14,762 bases of DNA, from contig CALEZA010000037.1 of the NCBI GenBank assembly GCA_937927965.1, positions 1 through 14,762 of the forward strand. The letters run 5' to 3'. The notes beneath the pieces are model-generated. The model saw only the letters and a program-made list of their open reading frames with translations, was not told the DNA's origin and did not search any database. The position numbers and the translations under genes are program-made. This stretch comes from an uncultured Candidatus Planktophila sp. Its GTDB lineage: Bacteria; Actinomycetota; Actinomycetes; Nanopelagicales; Nanopelagicaceae. Shown here in pieces: positions 9,830 through 14,762 of this stretch; position 1 is the stretch's first letter, and every line of letters begins with the position of its first letter.

Positions 9830-10710
9830 CGTGCTCCTCCTCGTGCAATAAGTTCTCTTGCTAATCTGCGATATGACTGAGCTCCTGAAGAAGAAGTTGC
9901 ATAGGCAGTGATTGGTTCACCAGCCACTGTTGCTTCAGAGAAGCGAATAGATTTGGAAATAATTGTGTCAAAAACCACGCCTGGGTGACCTTCAATGATT
10001 CGTGAGATTACCTCACGGTTATGGAGTGTTTTCTTCTCAAACATCGTTGCAATAATTCCGGCAAGCTTGAGATCGGGGTTATAGACCTCTCGCACTTTTC
10101 CAATGTTCTCCGACAATTCAATAAAGCCGTGCATCGCAAAGTTTTCACACTGCATTGGGACGATAATTTCATCCGATGCAACAAGAGCATTGATAGCTAG
10201 TCGACCCATTGTTGGCTGACAGTCGATCAAAATAACATCGTATTCGTTGCGAAGTGGAGCGAGCGCTTTCTTCAGATAGAGATGGCCTGAGATGTCGCTG
10301 GAGAGTTTCATTTCGATACCCACCAAATCTTTATTGGCAGGTAGAAAATCAAGCCCAGCCACAGAAGATTTGAGAACGATCTGATCGATGTTTGCATCAG
10401 GAGCTAAGAGTGCGTAGTAGACAGTGTTCTCAAGTGGGAGACGGTGAGCGTTAACGCCAAGTCCAAGCGAGAGCCCACCTTGCGGATCAAAGTCCACGAG
10501 CAAAACGCGACGACCTAACTCTGCGAGCGCTGCGCCTAAGCTAATTGTTGTAGTGGTCTTACCCACTCCACCTTTTTGATTGAAGATAGAGATGACCTTT
10601 GCCTGACCATGTTCTGTAATGGGAGCTGGAACTGGGAAGTTCTGTGTTGCTCCACCAAAGAGCGATGTGGCTGTAACTACATCATCTTCAAATGTCGATT
10701 TAGCGTTCAA
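9826..10710 (-). CDS. ParA/Soj-family chromosome partitioning ATPase
   Basis: A 294-residue ParA-type ATPase that would bind DNA and ATP and move or position a cargo. Residues 1-36 are a non-conserved extension. The deviant Walker A KGGVGKTTTT is at 46-55 with signature K46 and K51; Walker A' is DFDPQGG (73-79); Walker B is VILIDCQP with D163. The segment RLAINALVASDEIIVPMQCE is typical of the actinobacterial ParA found next to scpA (Rv1708-like), distinct from the origin-linked ParA of parAB. The start is TTG at 10710, backed by agagg (10719-10723) 8 nt away. It heads the two-gene minus-strand unit and diverges from scpA. Family certain, cargo unknown; I leave the symbol empty because several ParA paralogues share the name. 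Confidence 0.95.
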   Translation of the reverse strand: MNAKSTFEDDVVTATSLFGGATQNFPVPAPITEHGQAKVISIFNQKGGVGKTTTTISLGAALAELGRRVLLVDFDPQGGLSLGLGVNAHRLPLENTVYYALLAPDANIDQIVLKSSVAGLDFLPANKDLVGIEMKLSSDISGHLYLKKALAPLRNEYDVILIDCQPTMGRLAINALVASDEIIVPMQCENFAMHGFIELSENIGKVREVYNPDLKLAGIIATMFEKKTLHNREVISRIIEGHPGVVFDTIISKSIRFSEATVAGEPITAYATSSSGAQSYRRLARELIARGGAR

Positions 10711-10733
10711 GCGAGAAACCTCTTTCTGCAGGT

Positions 10734-10751
10734 GGCGCGACTCTACGCGCC
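10734..10751. promoter_or_regulatory. Inverted repeat GGCGCG-N6-CGCGCC around the parA -10
   Basis: A perfect 6-bp inverted repeat (10734-10739 and 10746-10751) whose six-base spacer, actcta, is the reverse complement of the proposed parA -10 TAGAGT. A protein bound here would block parA transcription. It could be the operator for autoregulation by the RHH/ParA pair. Confidence 0.5.
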
Positions 10752-10769
10752 TTGGCGCCCAGTAGGCAA
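10740..10769 (-). promoter_or_regulatory. Promoter of the parA-RHH unit
   Basis: On the minus strand: -35 TTGCCT (10769-10764), 18-bp spacer, -10 TAGAGT (10745-10740). The predicted start near 10733 leaves a leader of about 23 nt that contains the agagg ribosome site. The hexamers are moderate matches to sigma-70-type consensus. Confidence 0.5.
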
Positions 10770-10778
10770 CTAAGCAAG

Positions 10779-10784
10779 TATGGT
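10779..10784 (+). promoter_or_regulatory. -10 element TATGGT for a leaderless scpA transcript
   Basis: TATGGT fits TANNNT and ends 6 nt before GTG 10791, so transcription could start at the start codon itself. No Shine-Dalgarno precedes that GTG. A good -35 is not visible, and the upstream DNA overlaps the opposing parA promoter. Confidence 0.45.
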
Positions 10785-10790
10785 TCGCGG

Positions 10791-11726
10791 GTGGATATTG
10801 TCGATACCCAGGCGCAGGACGCTCTTGAGACCACGCCTGAAAGTGGTAAAGAGGGCGTCTTTAGCGTGCACCTCGACAATTTCGATGGCCCCTTCGATCT
10901 GCTTTTGCAGCTCATTTCACGCCACAAGCTCGATATTACTGAGGTATCACTCAGCCTGGTCACGGATGAGTTCATCGCCTTCATCAGAGCTCTTGAAGCA
11001 TCCGGTGAGGGCTGGAGACTTGATCAGGCCACTGAGTTCTTAGTTATCGCCGCCACCCTCCTCGATCTCAAAGCGGCCAGACTCTTGCCTAGCGGAGAAA
11101 TTGAAGATGAAGAGGATTTGGCTATTCTTGAGGCTCGCGACATTCTCTTTGCTCGCTTGCTCCAATACCGAGCCTTTAAAGAGATCGCAAGCCACTTCCA
11201 AGAGGCGATAGCAGCTGCAGATAAGTCCTTCCCACGCATTGTGGCGTTAGATCCAGCCCTTTCAAGCCTGCTGCCAGAGGTTCTCATAGGCGTGGGTCCT
11301 GAGCGCTTTGCGGCCATTGCAGACCGTGTTTTAACGCCTAAAACCCCTCCTGTGGTCGCTGTAGAGCACCTCCACAGCGCCCTTGTGAGCGTGGCGGAGG
11401 AGTCACGCCTAGTGGTCGAGGCCTTGCGTAAGGGTCGAACCTTAAGTTTTAGGTCTTTGATCTCAGAGGCAGATTCAACCTTGGTCGTTGTAGCGCGATT
11501 CCTGGCTCTATTGGACCTCTATCGCCAAGGAGCCTTGAGATTCGAACAAGTGGTGGCCTTGGGCGAGCTTCAAATCAGCTGGGTTGGCTCTGATGAGGGT
11601 GAAATTCTTGCCTCCAGTGAGTTTGATATTCCCGTAGGCGAGGAGTTCCCTGAGGCTCCAGAGGATGAGACGGAAGAGATTCAAGTTGAGGTTGAGGGTT
11701 TAGAAGAAGGAGAAAACGATGACTGA
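10791..11726 (+). CDS. scpA: Segregation and condensation protein ScpA
   Basis: ScpA is the kleisin that bridges the heads of the Smc dimer and, with ScpB, completes the bacterial condensin that compacts and separates chromosomes. The N-terminal Smc-binding domain starts with FSVHLDNFDGPFDLLLQLI, the ScpA hallmark, and continues through ITEVSLSLVTDEFI and ATEFLVIAATLLDLKAARLLP. The C-terminal winged helix (SFRSLISEADS... VVVARFLALLDLYRQGALRFEQ) is followed by an acidic tail. I chose GTG 10791 (311 residues) because a -10-like hexamer lies 6 nt upstream; TTG 10752 would add 13 residues but starts inside the parA control region. It overlaps scpB by 8 bp. Divergent from parA, as in M. tuberculosis and Streptomyces neighbourhoods. 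Confidence 0.95.
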   Translation: MDIVDTQAQDALETTPESGKEGVFSVHLDNFDGPFDLLLQLISRHKLDITEVSLSLVTDEFIAFIRALEASGEGWRLDQATEFLVIAATLLDLKAARLLPSGEIEDEEDLAILEARDILFARLLQYRAFKEIASHFQEAIAAADKSFPRIVALDPALSSLLPEVLIGVGPERFAAIADRVLTPKTPPVVAVEHLHSALVSVAEESRLVVEALRKGRTLSFRSLISEADSTLVVVARFLALLDLYRQGALRFEQVVALGELQISWVGSDEGEILASSEFDIPVGEEFPEAPEDETEEIQVEVEGLEEGENDD

Positions 11727-12321
11727 GCAGCACAATCCTGTAGAGGCTGAGGGTCAGCTCTCGCATATCTTTGATGAGGCGACCCTTGGGCGATCTATTG
11801 AAGCGATCCTGATGGTTGTGGATGAGCCCGTCACAGAATTGACCTTAGCTTCTGTTCTTGAGGTCACCGTCGACCAGGTTGTAGATGCTCTTGACCGCCT
11901 TCAAAGCTCATATGAAAGCCACGGATTTACTCTGAAATCAATCAATGAGGGCTGGCGCTTCTATAGTGACCCTGAATTTGCCCCAGCTGTTGAGAAATTC
12001 GTCTTAGACGGCCAGCAAAATCGCCTCACCCAGGCAGCCTTAGAGACCTTGGCTGTTATTGCCTATCGCCAGCCAGTCTCTCGAGCTCGTGTTTCAGCTA
12101 TCCGCGGGGTCAATGTTGAGGCCGTCATGAAGACGCTCATCACCAGAGGTCTGGTCGAAGAGTATGGGGTAGAGAATGAGACGGGAGCGATTCTCTACAA
12201 AACCACGAGCTACTTCCTTGAGCGTCTTGGGCTCAATAGGTTAGAAGATCTCCCACCACTTGCTCCTCACCTGCCCGATATCGACGGGCTCGATGAGATC
12301 CTTGATTCGCTAACTGACTAA
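11719..12321 (+). CDS. scpB: Segregation and condensation protein ScpB
   Basis: ScpB dimerises through winged-helix domains and binds the middle of ScpA in the Smc complex. The 200 residues start with a variable 20-residue tail, then LGRSIEAILMVVDEPVTELTLASVL (first winged helix) and, from about residue 92, the highly conserved RLTQAALETLAVIAYRQPVSRARVSAIRGV of the second, ending in SYFLERLGLNRLEDLPPLAPHLP. The ATG has a good Shine-Dalgarno (gaaggag at 11705-11711) lying inside the scpA coding sequence; the two genes overlap by 8 bp. The ScpA and ScpB pair sits next to xerD and parA, so this locus groups several chromosome-handling functions. Smc itself is not in the window. Confidence 0.96.
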   Translation: MTEQHNPVEAEGQLSHIFDEATLGRSIEAILMVVDEPVTELTLASVLEVTVDQVVDALDRLQSSYESHGFTLKSINEGWRFYSDPEFAPAVEKFVLDGQQNRLTQAALETLAVIAYRQPVSRARVSAIRGVNVEAVMKTLITRGLVEEYGVENETGAILYKTTSYFLERLGLNRLEDLPPLAPHLPDIDGLDEILDSLTD

Positions 12322-12330
12322 CCTTGCCTC

Positions 12331-12336
12331 TATACT
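12331..12336 (+). promoter_or_regulatory. -10-like TATACT in the scpB-rluB gap
   Basis: TATACT is a 5 of 6 match to the -10 consensus, 10 nt after the scpB stop. It would give a leader of about 70 nt before rluB. No -35 at 16-18 bp is convincing, so this is a suggestion. Confidence 0.3.
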
Positions 12337-12414
12337 TTCAGCCTGCACCTCAATTGCATGGTGTGGGTAACGCTGACTGTCGTAAATGGATAGCCGCAGA
12401 ATGGACTACTTAAA

Positions 12415-13128
12415 ATGCCAGAACTTCGCCTCAATAAAATAATTGCAGATGCAGGAGTGACCAGCCGTAGGGGAGCGGACGATTTAATCATCTCAGGAAG
12501 AGTTATGGTCGATGGTCGTGTCGTAAGAGAGCTTGGGGCTAAATATGACCCAGTCAAGGTTCATGTAGAAGTTGATGGTGAGACAATCTTTCAGCAAATG
12601 ACTAAAACTTATCTTGCACTTCATAAACCGAGAGGCGTCTTGTCTACCATGTTCGACCCAGATGGTCGTCCATCGCTAGCTGACTTCATTGATCTTAGAA
12701 CCGAACGCCTCTTCCATGTGGGTCGTCTAGATAAAGACTCAGAAGGGCTAATCCTGCTTACTAACGATGGAGATTTGACCTTCAGAGCCACCCACCCTTC
12801 TTATGGACTAGAAAAGACCTACATCATCGAATTTGATGGAAAGCTCCCAGCAGGCATAGAAAAGACTTTGCTCAACGGTGTTGAGCTAGAAGATGGAATG
12901 GCCAGGGTCCTCGCCTTCAAGCAGCTATCTCCCACCTGGATTGAGGTGACTATCCACGAAGGTCGCTATCACATCATCCGACGCCTCATGGAATCTATTG
13001 GGGTAGAAGTCCTTCGGTTGATCCGAACCAAGTTCGGCCCTATCTCGCTGGGTGAAACTCTTGAAGGTAGATGGCGTGATCTTAATGACGGTGAATTAAT
13101 AAGCCTGCAAAAAGCTTTAGATTTATAA
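12415..13128 (+). CDS. rluB: RsuA/RluB-family rRNA pseudouridine synthase
   Basis: Isomerises a uridine in rRNA to pseudouridine; RluB of E. coli acts at 23S U2605, and the homologue at this locus (Rv1711 type) is assigned accordingly. The 237 residues have an N-terminal S4 domain (LRLNKIIADAGVTSRRGADDLI, with KV-VEVDGE after it) and a synthase domain with YLALHKPRGVLST and the catalytic D106 in HVGRLDKDSEGLILLTNDG. The C-terminal part has YHIIRRLMESIGVEVLRLIR, normal for RsuA/RluB. The ATG at 12415 is forced by an in-frame TAG at 12391; only gga (12403-12405) resembles a ribosome site. The target position is inferred from synteny and could be that of RluE, RluF or RsuA. Confidence 0.93.
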   Translation: MPELRLNKIIADAGVTSRRGADDLIISGRVMVDGRVVRELGAKYDPVKVHVEVDGETIFQQMTKTYLALHKPRGVLSTMFDPDGRPSLADFIDLRTERLFHVGRLDKDSEGLILLTNDGDLTFRATHPSYGLEKTYIIEFDGKLPAGIEKTLLNGVELEDGMARVLAFKQLSPTWIEVTIHEGRYHIIRRLMESIGVEVLRLIRTKFGPISLGETLEGRWRDLNDGELISLQKALDL

Positions 13129-13204
13129 CCATAAATCGATATACAATCTATAAAACCATTTATTGACAAATGTATATTTTCTAGATTCACCAAATAAATA
13201 TAGT

Positions 13205-13251
13205 TTTATCGATTTTAGCATGCGTAAACTGTATTTGAAAATATCGATAAA
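13205..13251. repeat. Inverted repeat TTTATCGAT ... ATCGATAAA
   Basis: Exact 9-bp arms at 13205-13213 and 13243-13251. With a one-base bulge (13242) the stem extends by three more pairs (ttt 13214-13216 with aaa 13239-13241). The 29-base spacer has no obvious further structure. It could form an RNA stem or be two binding sites. Confidence 0.55.
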
Positions 13252-13286
13252 TCAACATCATTTAGTACAAGCTTTCTCCGAGATCG

Positions 13287-13322
13287 ACAGCACGGCATTC
13301 AAATTGAGTGCTGTTTTTCTTT
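13287..13322 (+). terminator. Intrinsic terminator upstream of aroH
   Basis: A 9-bp stem acggcattc (13292-13300) / gagtgctgt (13306-13314), two G-U pairs, loop aaatt, followed by ttttcttttа-like T-rich DNA (13314-13322). An alternative pairing acagcac / gtgctgt (13287-13293 / 13308-13314) is also possible. It lies about 160 nt after the rluB stop and only works in the plus direction. Confidence 0.75.
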
Positions 13323-13380
13323 TATGTTTTTATAGACATATAGATAAACAATTTAAATAATATGAGCGCGAGATTCTTAT

Positions 13381-13399
13381 ATGGGTATGATTAGCCCAT
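13381..13399 (+). promoter_or_regulatory. Leaderless promoter of aroH with flanking inverted repeat
   Basis: TATGAT (13386-13391) is a near-consensus -10 and ends 6 nt before the ATG at 13398, which predicts a leaderless mRNA. It is bracketed by atggg (13381-13385) and cccat (13395-13399), a 5-bp inverted repeat overlapping the start codon. No ribosome site precedes the ATG. No good -35 is seen. Confidence 0.55.
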
Positions 13400-13760
13400 G
13401 TCCGTGAGAGCAATCAGGGGAGCTATTCAGGTTGAAGCCAACACACCTGCCTCAATCGCGGCTGGAACAAAAGAACTCCTGGCCCAGATCCTCCAAGCTA
13501 ACTCCTTGACGCCTTCCAATGTAATTTCGGTCATTCTTACAGCCACCCCTGATTTAAATGCAGCCTTTCCAGCTGCTGCAGCTCGTGAAGTGGGATTTGA
13601 GGCGGTTCCCTTACTCTGTGCAGTGGAAATCGATGTCCCAGGAGCTCTGCCGAGAACTATTCGTGCAATGGCCCATGTTGAGACAGATCTGGCATCTACG
13701 GAGATTTCACATATCTACCTCTACGGTGCAAAAGCCCTCAGACGCGATATAGCTCAGTGA
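13398..13760 (+). CDS. aroH: Chorismate mutase, AroH class
   Basis: Rearranges chorismate to prephenate, the first committed step to phenylalanine and tyrosine. The 120 residues belong to the trimeric AroH class known from Bacillus subtilis, not the all-helical AroQ class. Counterparts of the active-site residues are visible: R7 (VRAIRGA), R63 (AAREVGF), C74 and E77 (LLCAVEIDVPG), R89 (LPRTIRAM) and Y107 (HIYLYGA). The gene likely has its own leaderless promoter after a terminator, so it starts a new unit with tyrA. The two overlap or nearly touch. The product prephenate feeds TyrA directly. No TrpR-like or attenuator signal is visible. Confidence 0.95.
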   Translation: MSVRAIRGAIQVEANTPASIAAGTKELLAQILQANSLTPSNVISVILTATPDLNAAFPAAAAREVGFEAVPLLCAVEIDVPGALPRTIRAMAHVETDLASTEISHIYLYGAKALRRDIAQ

Positions 13761-13765
13761 TCCCA

Positions 13766-14762
13766 ATGACCCTTTCCCACGCTCGAATTGTAGGTTCAGG
13801 CCTTATTGGCACCTCGATTGGCCTTGCTCTACGACGCTCAGGGGTCAATGTTTCGATGGGGGATAAGCAGCCCTCGGCTGCTCAATTGGCTCAAGATTTG
13901 ATGGGTTGCCCTGCTTCAGATCAAGAAGTAGATATCGTAATTCTGGCTTCTCCGATTTCATCGATTTCTGAGGTCATTCGAGGATTAATTTCATCAAACC
14001 TCAATTCAACATTTATGGATATATCCTCAGTTAAGAATAAAGTTAAAGTTGAGGTTTTAGCATCAGACTTTCCTCTGGAGCGTTTTGTATTGGCTCATCC
14101 CATGGCAGGTAGGGAAGTGGGGGGTGCGAGTTCGGCTCGAGGAGATCTCTTCCAAGGCAGAGCTTGGATTTATGAGCCAGATGGGGTTAACGCTCACTCC
14201 CTATCGCTTGCTTTGGAAGTAATCCAAATGTGTGGAGCAAGTGCCGTCCCACTATCCACCACTGAGCACGATGAAGCAGTCGCCCTTATCTCTCATCTTC
14301 CTCAGATTCTCTCTTCGATTCTGGCTGGAAACCTAGAAGGTGCCAAGCCCCAATGGCTGGATTTAGCAGGCGGTGGATTACGGGATACCACCAGAATCGC
14401 TGCTTCAGATCCACTTCTTTGGCGGGAGATTTTGAGTTCCAATAGTGGCGCCCTCGCACCACTTCTTCGCAAGGTTGCTGGCGAGCTCAATGAGTTGGCT
14501 GATGGTCTTGAAGATCCTTCTGTGAGTCAAAAGGTCATGGAGCGGGGAAATCGGGGAAGGGCTGCAATTCCTGGAAAGCACGGTGGTGTGGCTCGAAATT
14601 ACACCTATCTGCCTGTCGTAATTGAAGATAAGGCAGGTCAACTTGCTGCACTCTTTGAGGAGTGTGCTCTTGCTCAGGTCAATGTCGAAGATCTGACAAT
14701 CGAGCATTCACCTGAGCAATTTACTGGCCTTATCACATTAGCTCTTTCTAAAAGCGACGCTG
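13766..14762 (+). CDS. tyrA: Prephenate dehydrogenase with C-terminal ACT domain (3' truncated by window)
   Basis: Oxidises and decarboxylates prephenate to 4-hydroxyphenylpyruvate with NAD, toward tyrosine. 332 residues are visible; the gene runs off the window with no stop. The Rossmann loop GSGLIG is at 10-15; LAHPMAGRE contains H111; the helical part has STTEHDEAVALISHLPQ with H168 and H177, where the family places its catalytic His; AGGGLRDTTRIAASDP follows. Near residue 280 an ACT-type regulatory domain begins (TYLPVVIEDKAGQLAALFEE), suggesting feedback by an aromatic amino acid. An in-frame GTG at 13757 overlaps the aroH stop (GTGA) and is an alternative start. The aroH-tyrA pairing is usual here in actinobacteria, with cmk and der expected next. 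Confidence 0.95.
   Translation, partial: MTLSHARIVGSGLIGTSIGLALRRSGVNVSMGDKQPSAAQLAQDLMGCPASDQEVDIVILASPISSISEVIRGLISSNLNSTFMDISSVKNKVKVEVLASDFPLERFVLAHPMAGREVGGASSARGDLFQGRAWIYEPDGVNAHSLSLALEVIQMCGASAVPLSTTEHDEAVALISHLPQILSSILAGNLEGAKPQWLDLAGGGLRDTTRIAASDPLLWREILSSNSGALAPLLRKVAGELNELADGLEDPSVSQKVMERGNRGRAAIPGKHGGVARNYTYLPVVIEDKAGQLAALFEECALAQVNVEDLTIEHSPEQFTGLITLALSKSDA

Larger units (their letters stand above)
13129..13397. other. A+T-rich gap between rluB and aroH
   Basis: A 269-bp stretch much richer in A+T than its surroundings: I count 66 G or C in 13141-13380 (27%). It holds three ATCGAT-centred sites (13135, 13208 and 13243), a 9-bp inverted repeat, a TTGACA at 13163-13168 without a well-spaced -10, a terminator at 13287-13322 and the aroH promoter. 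No convincing gene. It may carry a 3' UTR or a small RNA. Confidence 0.7.

Noticed and set aside
10791..12321. Higher G+C in scpA-scpB as a sign of gene transfer
   Set aside because: Sample lines give about 47-60% G+C, but ald also reaches 58% locally, and both genes are in their conserved actinobacterial place.
13155..13190. dif-like site for XerCD (aatgtatatt core near 13169)
   Set aside because: The centre matches the classic dif core, but the XerC and XerD arms match poorly by eye (about 6 of 11 on the right, fewer on the left), and A+T-rich DNA yields such cores by chance.
13163..13360. 65-codon plus-strand reading frame in the A+T-rich gap
   Set aside because: It starts with TTG that is part of a TTGACA, has no ribosome site, contains an intrinsic terminator in its middle and has no recognisable protein features.

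Overview
The window looks like a chromosomal segment of a small-genome, moderate-G+C actinobacterium. Three things point there: the rRNA sequence, the gene order, and the very tight packing (repeated 4-bp ATGA overlaps, TTG and GTG starts, apparent leaderless promoters). The order tlyA, nadK, recN, pyrG, xerD, parA, scpA, scpB, rluB is the backbone known from Mycobacterium (Rv1694-Rv1711) and Streptomyces. Here it is stripped of several genes and has roughly mid-40s G+C by eye. A streamlined freshwater planktonic lineage (acI / Nanopelagicales type) is my best guess; this is inference.

Layout. Positions 1-417 hold the end of an rRNA operon: the 23S 3' end, a spacer, 5S and a strong intrinsic terminator. 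Positions 496-2346 hold four less familiar proteins: a TPR-like protein with an Arg/Ser/Gly/Pro repeat tail, a short SSB-like OB-fold protein, a coiled-coil protein with a Lys/Pro tail, and a 53-residue microprotein. Positions 2374-9419 are one dense plus-strand run: tlyA (rRNA methylation), nadK (NADP synthesis), recN (double-strand break repair), pyrG (CTP synthesis), ald (alanine dehydrogenase) and xerD (chromosome dimer resolution). xerD meets a convergent minus-strand pair, an RHH-like protein and a ParA ATPase, with both stop codons sharing one TTAA. From a short divergent promoter region, scpA and scpB (SMC-ScpAB condensin partners) run on the plus strand, followed by rluB (rRNA pseudouridine synthase). 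A 269-bp A+T-rich gap with inverted repeats and a terminator separates rluB from aroH (chorismate mutase) and tyrA (prephenate dehydrogenase with ACT domain, cut by the window end).

Themes. The centre of the window collects chromosome-maintenance functions: RecN, XerD, ParA plus RHH partner, and ScpAB. The flanks carry ribosome maturation (TlyA, RluB beside the rRNA operon) and core metabolism (NadK, PyrG, Ald, AroH, TyrA). The most interesting unexplained items are the ParA/RHH pair with a palindrome around its -10 element, the short SSB-like protein, two copies of one 11-bp palindrome near 1431 and 2350, and the structured A+T-rich gap before aroH.
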